Source: a virus
DNA length: 57,617 bases
Strand: one strand, 5' to 3'
IMG/VR virus record: IMGVR_UViG_3300021956_000017
Coordinates: 1-57,617 of that record
Every line of letters starts with the position of its first letter. Positions within the stretch are counted from its first letter, which is position 1. The notes under the pieces are model-generated. The model was not told where the DNA came from. It made no database searches and saw only the letters and a list, made by a program, of their open reading frames with translations. Both the position numbers and the translations under genes were made by a program. Shown one piece after another: positions 5,542 to 12,439 of the stretch.

Positions 5542-7505
5542 GCGCCCCCTACGACCGGATACTGGCTATTGATTTTGAAACCTACTGGGACAGCAAGGAG
5601 TACACGCTGTCCAAGATGACCACTGAGGAGTACATACGTGACCCGCGCTTTACTGCATTCGGTGCTTGCATCCATGAATTTGGAACCGATTTACGAACTC
5701 AATGGTATAGAGGAGATGAGCTTCATCGAGTCCTATCAACATACGACTGGGGACGAACAGCAGTCTTGGCACATAACGCCCAATTTGACGTGTCCATACT
5801 CTCATGGCGATACGGAGTCCAGCCCGCCTTCATCTTCGACACCCTATCAATGGCGAGAGCTTTACGCGGCGTGGAGGTTGGCAATTCCCTCGCAAAACTG
5901 GCAGGCGATTTTGGTCTTCCCCCTAAAGGGAGAGCCGTACATTCGACGGATGGACTGGCCGTCATTGACGCTGCGACAGAAAGAGAACTTTCAGAGTATT
6001 GTGAGCACGACGTATATCTCTGCGAAAAGATATTCGAGAGACTCGTACAGGGCTACCCTACATCGGAACTACGCCTTATCGACATGACGCTCAAGATGTA
6101 CACGAGGCCCATGCTTGTGTTAGACCAGACCATGCTGGCCAAGGAGCTGATTGAAGAGCGCACCAACCGCGAAGCATTGCTGGCCAAACTCAACGTCGAT
6201 GAATCAGCGCTGGCATCCAACCCGCAGTTTGCGCAGTTGCTGGAGTCCTTGCATGTGCCCCCGCCCATGAAGAAGAGCAAGACCACCGGCGACCAGACCT
6301 ACGCGTTGGCAAAGAACGACGCCATGTTCCAAGCCCTGCTCAACGGGGACAACGACGATGTGCGCCTGCTGTGCGAAGCACGGCTGAAGGTGAAGTCCAC
6401 GACCGAGCGCACCCGTGCGCAGCGGTTCCTTGACATTGCGCAGCGCGGCACGCTGCCTGTACCCTTGAGCTACTACGGGGCATTGTCGGGGCGGTGGACG
6501 GCATCCAAGGGCAGCGCCATCAATATGCAGAACCTGAAGCGCGGGTCGTTCCTGCGCAAAGCAATCATGGCCCCCGAAGACCATCAGATTGTGGTGGGCG
6601 ACCTGTCCCAGATTGAGCCGCGTGTGTTGGCATGGCTGTCGGACTACACCGAAATGCTGGGTATCTTCCGAGCCGGAGGCGACCCGTATGCTGCCTTTGG
6701 TGCGCAGATGTTCGGCATCCCCGGCATGACCAAGGACAGCCACCCCATCCACCGCCAGTCGGCCAAGAGCGCGTTGCTGGGGGCAGGGTATGGGTTGGGC
6801 TGGGCGTCGTTCGCAGCGCAGCTTCTGGTGGGTTTCCTTGGCGCTCCGCCCCTGCGCTACACCAAGGCTGACGCAAGGCAGCTCGGGGTGACACAGCAGT
6901 ACGTCCAGCGCTTCGTGGACTGGGAGGAGAACCTGACCAAGATGGCGGAAATCCCCCACACTTGCAGCGAAGGCGAGTTGCTTATACACTGTGTCGTAGC
7001 GAAGAAAATCATCGACGTGTACCGCGCTACAGCGGAGCCGGTGACCGGGTTTTGGGACATGTGCAGCGGTCTTATCGAGACTTCCCTGTACGGCGGCAAG
7101 GAGTACACCTACAAGTGTTTGACCTTCCGCAAGGAGCAGATTGTGCTGCCAAACGGCATGAGTCTGCTCTACCCCAAGCTGCGGCGTAAGAAGGACGAGA
7201 CGGGTCGGCAGCAGTGGGTGTACGGCGAAGACGAGACCAAGCTGTACGCTGGCAAGGTGACCAACAATGTGACGCAGGCGGTTGCGCGGATTGTGATGAC
7301 AGATGGTATGCTACGGGTGTCAAAGAGATACCCTGTGGTGGGGACGGTGCACGACGAGCTTTTGGCCGTTGTGCCCGACGAGGAAGCAAATGACGCTAAG
7401 ACTTGGGTCTTGGCGCAAATGGTCATGGAGCCACGGTACATGCCGGGGATTCCATTAGGCGCTGACGGTGGCGTTCACCGTAGGTACGGGTTAGCTAAAA
7501 ACTAG
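5538..7505 (+). CDS. polA-like: family A DNA polymerase with 3'-5' exonuclease
   Basis: Replicative polymerase, 655 aa, starting with TTG in TTGA overlap after AAGGGGA. The proofreading domain shows DFET (D12, E14), NAQFD (80-84) and YCEHD (D158). The polymerase domain shows GRW (318-320), motif A with D355 in GDLSQIE, motif B RQSAKSALLGAGYG (R406, K410, Y418) and motif C HDE (605-607). There is no 5' nuclease domain, as usual in phages. The position equal to E. coli Phe762 is Leu414, the Leu762 class described for environmental phages. It should copy the phage genome with the primase-helicase at 12440. Confidence 0.96.
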   Translation: MSAPYDRILAIDFETYWDSKEYTLSKMTTEEYIRDPRFTAFGACIHEFGTDLRTQWYRGDELHRVLSTYDWGRTAVLAHNAQFDVSILSWRYGVQPAFIFDTLSMARALRGVEVGNSLAKLAGDFGLPPKGRAVHSTDGLAVIDAATERELSEYCEHDVYLCEKIFERLVQGYPTSELRLIDMTLKMYTRPMLVLDQTMLAKELIEERTNREALLAKLNVDESALASNPQFAQLLESLHVPPPMKKSKTTGDQTYALAKNDAMFQALLNGDNDDVRLLCEARLKVKSTTERTRAQRFLDIAQRGTLPVPLSYYGALSGRWTASKGSAINMQNLKRGSFLRKAIMAPEDHQIVVGDLSQIEPRVLAWLSDYTEMLGIFRAGGDPYAAFGAQMFGIPGMTKDSHPIHRQSAKSALLGAGYGLGWASFAAQLLVGFLGAPPLRYTKADARQLGVTQQYVQRFVDWEENLTKMAEIPHTCSEGELLIHCVVAKKIIDVYRATAEPVTGFWDMCSGLIETSLYGGKEYTYKCLTFRKEQIVLPNGMSLLYPKLRRKKDETGRQQWVYGEDETKLYAGKVTNNVTQAVARIVMTDGMLRVSKRYPVVGTVHDELLAVVPDEEANDAKTWVLAQMVMEPRYMPGIPLGADGGVHRRYGLAKN

Positions 7506-7512
7506 GAGAAGC

Positions 7513-7833
7513 ATGAAAACAGGAACTACACCAGCAATACCCCGCCTTATCAGGGTGGGCAACAAACGGTACTCCGTTGAAGTTGTAGAGGCGCTACTGG
7601 ACAAGCAAAACGTAGCACGCATTCAGTACGATGAACAACGCATCCAGCTAGGTCTACGCAACGGGCAGACCAACCGCAGGCTACCTGCATCGGAAGTGCA
7701 AGATTCGTTTTGGCATGAGCTAGTGCACGCAATTCTTTACGACATGGAGCGTCACAACCTCAACCGTGATGAATCGTTTGTCATTGGGTTTGCCAGCCGC
7801 TTATCCAAAGCAATCGACTCAGCGAGGTTCTGA
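7513..7833 (+). CDS. HExxH metallopeptidase-like protein (106 aa)
   Basis: Contains FWHELVHAILYDM with HELVH at residues 68-72, the zinc-binding motif of gluzincin-like metallopeptidases such as SprT and ImmA/IrrE relatives. A third ligand might come from E87 or H81 downstream (DMERHNLNRDE). Small proteins of this kind sit in phage replication modules and may cleave or simply bind a partner. Substrate unknown. It follows the polymerase by 7 bp (GGAGAAGC binding site) and overlaps the next ATG by one base. Confidence 0.75.
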   Translation: MKTGTTPAIPRLIRVGNKRYSVEVVEALLDKQNVARIQYDEQRIQLGLRNGQTNRRLPASEVQDSFWHELVHAILYDMERHNLNRDESFVIGFASRLSKAIDSARF

Positions 7834-8498
7834 TGGTCAACGTCACATGGTCGCACTCAGGCTTGAAAGCCTACGAGCAGTGCCCCCGCCAGTACTACGA
7901 AGTATCGGTGCTCAAAAATTTCCCTAGAGGCGATACAGTGGCAACGCTGTACGGCAAGGAGCTACACACCGCTGCGGAGGAGTACATACGGGACAACAAG
8001 GCGCTGCCCAAGCAGTTCGAGTTCATGCAGTCAATGCTCGATGCGTTAATTGCCAAGCCCGGACGCAAGCTGTGCGAACATGAGATGGCGCTCACCAAAG
8101 ACCTGAAGCCCTGCGACTTCAACGACCCCAATCGGTGGGTGCGCGGGATTGCTGACTTGATTATTGTTAACGACGAGAACCTGACCGCAAGGGTGATTGA
8201 CTACAAGTCCGGCAACAACAAGTACCCCGACAGGGAGCAGCTCAAGTTGATGGCCTTGATGATATTCGCCCACTTCCCACACATCCGCAAGGTGAGTGGG
8301 GCGCTGCTGTTTGTGGTCAAGAACGACATGGTGCGCCAAGACCTGACCATCGACAAGGCCGAGGCCGAGTGGTGGAACTATCGAAAGCGCGTAGCTCGTA
8401 TTGAGCAAGCACACGAGACAGGCGTGTGGAACCCCAAGCCAACCCCACTATGCGGTTGGTGTCCTGTAGTGAAGTGTCTCCATAACCCCAAGCATTGA
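7833..8498 (+). CDS. Cas4/RecB-like PD-(D/E)XK nuclease with Fe-S cysteines
   Basis: Phage recombination nuclease, 221 aa. It opens with the family signature WSHSGLKAYEQCPRQYY (C17), then H45 (KELHTAAEEY), D108 in GIADLII, D123-x-K125 in VIDYKSG, and a C-terminal cluster C207-x2-C210-x4-C215. Together with C17 these would hold a 4Fe-4S cluster, as in Cas4 and AddB. The architecture matches the RecB-like exonucleases (DUF2800 type) found beside phage family A polymerases. No cas genes or CRISPR array are near, so a replication or recombination role is most likely. Confidence 0.88.
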   Translation: MVNVTWSHSGLKAYEQCPRQYYEVSVLKNFPRGDTVATLYGKELHTAAEEYIRDNKALPKQFEFMQSMLDALIAKPGRKLCEHEMALTKDLKPCDFNDPNRWVRGIADLIIVNDENLTARVIDYKSGNNKYPDREQLKLMALMIFAHFPHIRKVSGALLFVVKNDMVRQDLTIDKAEAEWWNYRKRVARIEQAHETGVWNPKPTPLCGWCPVVKCLHNPKH

Positions 8499-8509
8499 AA
8501 GGACGTACT

Positions 8510-8743
8510 GTGGCAACCCGTGACTACAAGAAGGAATACCAACAAGACCTCAAGACCGGCAAGTCCGGGCCGGGGTCAGACCAACATGAGCGCCAACGTG
8601 CGCGACGCAAGTACGACAAAGAAGGCATCGACCGCGCTGGCAAAGACATCGACCATATCAAACCCCTACGCAAAGGCGGCAAGTCCACACCGGGCAACCT
8701 GCGGTTGCGAAGCAAGTCAGCCAATCAAGGCGACAACAAGTGA
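8510..8743 (+). CDS. HNH endonuclease-like protein (77 aa)
   Basis: Residues about 48-72 hold DIDHIKPLRKGGK and then PGNLRLRSKSANQGD, a compact HNH motif (DH, central N, N-x-R tail) without zinc cysteines, preceded by an Arg/Lys-rich segment. The frame opens at TTG 8495, but the AAAGGA at 8498-8503 fits the GTG at 8510 with 6-base spacing, so I chose that start. Small HNH proteins of this type may be packaging-associated nickases or junction nucleases; here it sits among replication genes. Confidence 0.75.
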   Translation: MATRDYKKEYQQDLKTGKSGPGSDQHERQRARRKYDKEGIDRAGKDIDHIKPLRKGGKSTPGNLRLRSKSANQGDNK

Positions 8744-8744
8744 T

Positions 8745-8867
8745 GTGCACTGCGCAGACTTCGACGAAGACTGCGCATACGTTCCAAATAAAACAAAGTG
8801 CTGGTTGTACCAGCCGGAGAAGGGGTTATGCCCCTATCTCCAAGGAGAAGTAAATGGAAATTATTGA
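8745..8867 (+). CDS. four-cysteine microprotein (40 aa)
   Basis: A GTG start at 8745, two bases after the HNH stop, gives a 40-residue protein with C3, C10, C19 and C29, ending CPYLQGEVNGNY. The even spacing suggests one zinc-binding fold. It overlaps the helicase start by 14 bases, whose binding site (AAGGAGAAGTAA) lies inside it. The start site is uncertain because the Shine-Dalgarno signal is weak, so this is a moderate call. Confidence 0.45.
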   Translation: MHCADFDEDCAYVPNKTKCWLYQPEKGLCPYLQGEVNGNY

Positions 8868-10413
8868 CGACAAAGCGCTCTTACTAAAAACTCGCAACCC
8901 ACACAAGTACGCAATCATCCCGAAGCACAAGGTCGTTAGCGAGAGCAACGGCACGTATGAGGTGTTGGTTCACTGGGGTTTAGAAGAGACGCAGGTGCTG
9001 CGCAACCTTGGCGTAAAGGATGTGCCCTCGCCCATCACACGGCGCTACAACTGGCCCGGCAAGTACAAGCCGATGGCACACCAGATACAGACAGCGGACT
9101 TCCTCACGCTGCACCGCAAGGCGTTTGTGTTCAGTGAACCCGGTACAGGCAAGACGTTGAGCGCTTTGTGGGCCGCAGACTACCTGATGAACATCAAGCA
9201 TGTTCGCCGTGTGTTGATTCTGTGCCCGCTGTCCATCATGCACAGCGCGTGGTTGGGCGACTTGAGCAACAGCGTTATCCATCGGTCGGCGGTGGTGGCC
9301 CACCACACGCAGTCGTCGCGGCGTATTGAGATGGTGCAGGAAGACTACGAGTTCGTCATCGCCAACTATGACGGGCTGAACCTGATTGCCAACGAAATCA
9401 TCAACGATGGGCGCTTCGACTTGGTGATTGTGGACGAAGCCAACGCCTACAAGACCCCGACGACCAATCGCTGGAAGTCGCTCAAAGCCATTCTGAGGCC
9501 GGAGACTAGGCTGTGGATGATGACCGGCACGCCTGCATCGCAGTCGCCCGTGGATGCGTACGGTCTGGCCAAGCTGGTCAACCCCGGCGGTGTGCCTAAT
9601 TTTTATACAGCGTGGCGGGACAAGGTGATGCTCAAGGCCACCATGTTCAAGTGGGTTCCCAAGCCCGAGGCCAAGGCGCTGGTGCTGGAGGCGCTACAGC
9701 CCGCCATACGCTTCACAAAGGAGCAGTGCCTAGACCTACCGCCAGTGATGACAATGACGCGCACCGTGGCCCTAACGCCGCAGCAAATCAAGTACTACAA
9801 CGCACTCAAAGACCGGCTCATGGTGGAGGCAGCGGGCGAGACCATCACGGCAGTCAACGCGGCAGCAGGGGTCAGCAAGCTGCTGCAAATCAGTTGCGGC
9901 GCTGTGTATACAGACGACAAAGACGTTGTGGAGTTCGACGCTACCCCGCGCCTGAACGAGCTGAACGCCATACTGGAGGAGACCGACCGCAAGGTGCTGG
10001 TGTTTGCCCTGTTCCGCAGCAGCATCGACACCATCCACACGCACCTGACCAAGCACAGCATCAGCGCTGAGTGCATTCATGGTGGGGTTTCACCCACCAA
10101 GCGGGCGGATATCATCCGGCGCTTTCAGCACGAACCCAGCCCCCGCGTCCTTGTCATGCAGCCCCAAGCCACCGCCCACGGGATTACCCTAACTGCCGCC
10201 GACACGGTGGTGTTCTTTGGGCCGTTGATGAGCGTTGAGCAGTACATCCAGTGTATTGCGCGGGCTGACCGCAAGGGGCAGAACGCCGACAAGGTGTCGG
10301 TCTACCACATCGAGAGCAGCCCGATTGAGAAGAAAATGTTCAGTGCGTTGGTCTCAAAGGTGGATGACAACTTCCTTTTGACCGACATGTTTAAAACCGA
10401 AATTAGCAATTAA
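8854..10413 (+). CDS. SNF2-type superfamily II helicase/translocase
   Basis: DNA-dependent ATPase, 519 aa, starting after AAGGAGAAGTAA. Motifs in order: Q-motif-like MAHQIQTADFL (74-84), Walker A EPGTGKT (95-101), motif II DEAN (194-197, instead of DEAH), motif III TGTPASQ (224-230), and in the second RecA domain MQPQATAHGITLTAAD and IARADRKGQ (motif VI). Phage SNF2 proteins accompany family A polymerases and RecB-like nucleases and probably remodel forks or drive recombination on double-stranded DNA. The DEAN form of motif II is slightly unusual. Confidence 0.93.
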   Translation: MEIIDDKALLLKTRNPHKYAIIPKHKVVSESNGTYEVLVHWGLEETQVLRNLGVKDVPSPITRRYNWPGKYKPMAHQIQTADFLTLHRKAFVFSEPGTGKTLSALWAADYLMNIKHVRRVLILCPLSIMHSAWLGDLSNSVIHRSAVVAHHTQSSRRIEMVQEDYEFVIANYDGLNLIANEIINDGRFDLVIVDEANAYKTPTTNRWKSLKAILRPETRLWMMTGTPASQSPVDAYGLAKLVNPGGVPNFYTAWRDKVMLKATMFKWVPKPEAKALVLEALQPAIRFTKEQCLDLPPVMTMTRTVALTPQQIKYYNALKDRLMVEAAGETITAVNAAAGVSKLLQISCGAVYTDDKDVVEFDATPRLNELNAILEETDRKVLVFALFRSSIDTIHTHLTKHSISAECIHGGVSPTKRADIIRRFQHEPSPRVLVMQPQATAHGITLTAADTVVFFGPLMSVEQYIQCIARADRKGQNADKVSVYHIESSPIEKKMFSALVSKVDDNFLLTDMFKTEISN

Positions 10414-10421
10414 GAAAGGAG

Positions 10422-10449
10422 TTGCAGACGCCGAAAAATCGTGTACACT
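10422..10449 (+). promoter_or_regulatory. candidate sigma70-type promoter
   Basis: In the 70-bp gap after the helicase gene: TTGCAG at 10422-10427 and TACACT at 10444-10449 with 16-bp spacing. The only other internal gap of similar size upstream is at 4816. It would drive the coiled-coil, SSB-like, HTH and primase-helicase genes. Supported by position and sequence only. Confidence 0.4.
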
Positions 10450-10483
10450 TGTCAAACACTAGACACAACAACAGGAGAAGTAG

Positions 10484-10885
10484 ATGACTGAAGAAGCTAT
10501 CCCCATTGATAAGCTGACCAAGATTTACCGCAAAATCAAAGCGGAAATCGACCAACTGACCAAAGAGTACGACACGCGAGTGGAAGAACTCAAGGCATCG
10601 CAAGACGAGATTAAGTTTGCGATTAAAGACCAGATGAAAGCGCTTGGCGTTTCGTCTGTGAAAACCGAGTTTGGCACTGTCTCAATGGCCAACAAAACGC
10701 GGTACTCCACCCAAGACTGGGACTCGTTCAAGACGTTCATTGTCGAGCACGATGTCGTGGACTTGTTGGAGAAGCGGATTGCCCAACTGAACATGGCCAA
10801 ATTTTTAGAAGACAACCCCGGTGTTGTTCCCCCCGGTCTCAATGCTTTTAGCGACTTTGAGATTCGTATTACCAAACCACGTTAA
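10484..10885 (+). CDS. coiled-coil protein, Gp157/Gam-like (133 aa)
   Basis: The N-terminal 65 residues form a charged coiled coil (LTKIYRKIKAEIDQLTKEYD, followed by another helix). Then comes a beta-rich segment, VKTEFGTVSMANKTRYS, and a tail with IVEHDVVDLLEKRIAQ. This arrangement resembles phage Gp157 and Gam-like proteins that guard DNA ends or act with host recombination proteins, but the match is to shape rather than a clear motif. AGGAGAAGTAG precedes the ATG. It is paired with the SSB-like gene 10 bp downstream. Confidence 0.6.
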   Translation: MTEEAIPIDKLTKIYRKIKAEIDQLTKEYDTRVEELKASQDEIKFAIKDQMKALGVSSVKTEFGTVSMANKTRYSTQDWDSFKTFIVEHDVVDLLEKRIAQLNMAKFLEDNPGVVPPGLNAFSDFEIRITKPR

Positions 10886-10895
10886 GAGAGAACCC

Positions 10896-11861
10896 ATGAG
10901 CAACCTTGCTACATTCAACCCATCCAAAGTCCCAGCCTTTGCACGCAACAACGCACTGTCGGATACCGCCCGCGCACTGGCCGGTAGTGATTCCGCTGGC
11001 GGCGGTAAGCGCATCTCCATCAAGGGCGGGGTGTTCCGTCTGCTGAGCGAAGGCAAAGAGGTGGCCAGCATTGAAGAGCGCCACTTGGACGTCATCATCA
11101 TCAAGGCAGCGCCGAAGGTGAGCCGCCAGTACTACTCTGCCAAATACGACCCGGATGCTGCTGCCGCCGCACCGGACTGCACCTCGGCTGATGGTGAGAC
11201 CCCTGACAGCAACGTGAAGGCCCGTCAGTCGGCAAGCTGCGCTACCTGCCCACAGAACGTGGCAGGGTCAGGCCAAGGTAACAGCCGTGCTTGCCGCTAT
11301 CAGCACAAGCTGGCCGTGGTATTGGAGAGCGACCCCGAAGGCGATGTGATGCAGCTCATCCTGCCCGCAGGCTCTATCTTTGGCAAGGCTGAAGGGGACA
11401 AGCGCCCACTGCAAGCGTACGCCCGCTATCTGGCTTCGCAGAACCCGCCCATCAATCCCGAGCAGATTGTGACCCGCATGAAGTTCGACACAAGCCAAGA
11501 GTCCCCCACGCTGGTGTTCCAGCCCGCCCGCTGGTTGACCGATGACGAGTACGAAATCTCCATGAGCCAAGGCAAGACTGCCGATGCCGAGCGTGCTGTT
11601 GGCGCAAGCGCCGCTGCTGTCGATGGTGCAGCCCCCATCAAGCTGGCCGGTGCACCGCCTGCCAAGGTCAAGGCCGCAGCAGCCGAGGAAGAGGAAGCCC
11701 CTGCACCCAAGCCTACCCGCGCCAAAGCTAAGCCAAAGGCTGAAGTGGTGGAGGAGGATGAGTCCGAGCCGGAAGTGCGCAAGGCAGCACCCGCTGCGTC
11801 TGCTGTGCCGGTCAAGTCCAGCAAGCTGGCCAGCATCGTGTCTGACTGGGACGACGAGTAA
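10896..11861 (+). CDS. SSB-like DNA-binding protein with acidic tail
   Basis: A 321-residue protein; start at 10896, with GAGAGAACCC upstream and 10 bp after the previous stop. Residues 40-210 look like a beta-rich core with a possible zinc cluster (C95, C115-x2-C118, C133). Residues about 210-310 are low-complexity Ala/Pro/Lys/Glu. The last residues are SIVSDWDDE, an acidic aromatic tip like that of bacterial SSB and T7 gp2.5, which docks partner proteins. Its place beside polymerase, helicase and primase fits a single-strand-binding role (analogue of DUF2815 proteins). That role is inferred. Confidence 0.6.
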   Translation: MSNLATFNPSKVPAFARNNALSDTARALAGSDSAGGGKRISIKGGVFRLLSEGKEVASIEERHLDVIIIKAAPKVSRQYYSAKYDPDAAAAAPDCTSADGETPDSNVKARQSASCATCPQNVAGSGQGNSRACRYQHKLAVVLESDPEGDVMQLILPAGSIFGKAEGDKRPLQAYARYLASQNPPINPEQIVTRMKFDTSQESPTLVFQPARWLTDDEYEISMSQGKTADAERAVGASAAAVDGAAPIKLAGAPPAKVKAAAAEEEEAPAPKPTRAKAKPKAEVVEEDESEPEVRKAAPAASAVPVKSSKLASIVSDWDDE

Positions 11862-11867
11862 TTTTTC

Positions 11868-11950
11868 GGGGGCTGAAAGCAGTAAAAAGCTCAGGGCTGG
11901 TACACCACGGGACTCATCGCAAGATAAAGCCGAAATAGACCACAGCCCCC
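11868..11950 (+). ncRNA. structured leader, partly tRNA-like
   Basis: The 99-bp gap before the HTH gene holds a perfect 8-bp inverted repeat, GGGGGCTG (11868-11875) with CAGCCCCC (11943-11950), followed by ACC. Inside is GCTCAGGGCTGGTACACC, then ACGGGACTCAT, which look like a degraded tRNA D-arm and CAU-anticodon arm. There is no T-arm and the spacing is too long for a tRNA. The 3' arm ends 10 bases before the ATG, which lacks a Shine-Dalgarno sequence, so the fold could control its translation. Confidence 0.35.
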
Positions 11951-11960
11951 ACCTATAACT

Positions 11961-12239
11961 ATGGCTTATTCACCAAAAATTAAGGAGCTTGTGGCTTCGT
12001 CCCCCAAGACGCTGGGCAACCAGCTCGGGCGGTGGGCAATCCACTTGAACTTCCCTGTTACGAAGATTGCGTACGCGCTGGGCGTAACGCGTCAGACTGT
12101 CTACAACTGGTTTGAGGGGCGGGACATTTTCCCTGCCTACCAGAACCGTGTTGAATTTCTTTTATCAATTATGCGGTCGTCGAAAACGGCAGACCAAGCG
12201 TGGAGAACAATATGCAAAGAGTACAACTTGAAGCCCTGA
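11961..12239 (+). CDS. helix-turn-helix DNA-binding protein (92 aa)
   Basis: Residues about 30-55 (FPVTKIAYALGVTRQTVYNW) form a clear HTH of the type seen in phage repressors and sigma-like regulators, with RQTVYNWFEG as recognition helix. The rest is helical. It could be a transcription regulator or a replication initiator helper. No ribosome binding site is visible, unlike most genes here, and the start follows a long inverted repeat. It overlaps the next gene by 28 bases. It is one candidate for the protein that binds the palindromes at 55563-56965, but nothing shows that directly. Confidence 0.75.
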   Translation: MAYSPKIKELVASSPKTLGNQLGRWAIHLNFPVTKIAYALGVTRQTVYNWFEGRDIFPAYQNRVEFLLSIMRSSKTADQAWRTICKEYNLKP

Positions 12240-12421
12240 AACCCAGCATGCTGAGCGACGAAGAGTTCGCCAAATACGTCACGCTGCATACGCCGGAACA
12301 GTTGCCCATGTCGTGGGTGGCCGAGTTGGTTGAGCGCTTCATTGCAAAGCTGAAGACTGTTGACGCACTGGAGAGCGCTGTCGCTGCGCTTGAAGAAGAA
12401 CTCCTCGACACCGCCGAATAA
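12212..12421 (+). CDS. hypothetical acidic helical protein (69 aa)
   Basis: Start at ATG 12212, six bases after GGAGA; an in-frame GTG at 12200 is possible. The C-terminal half is a Leu/Ala/Glu helix (VDALESAVAALEEELLDTAE) likely to form a coiled coil. It lies between the HTH and primase-helicase genes. Unidentified. Confidence 0.6.
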   Translation: MQRVQLEALKPSMLSDEEFAKYVTLHTPEQLPMSWVAELVERFIAKLKTVDALESAVAALEEELLDTAE

Positions 12422-12439
12422 CCCAACCCAAGGATTTCT

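Noticed and set aside
6204-6989. Minus-strand open frame inside the polymerase gene
   Set aside because: It overlaps the catalytic polymerase motifs and its translation is low-complexity, so it is a shadow frame.
7833-8498. Cas4-like gene as part of a CRISPR system
   Set aside because: No cas1, cas2 or repeat-spacer array is present, and the context is a phage replication module.
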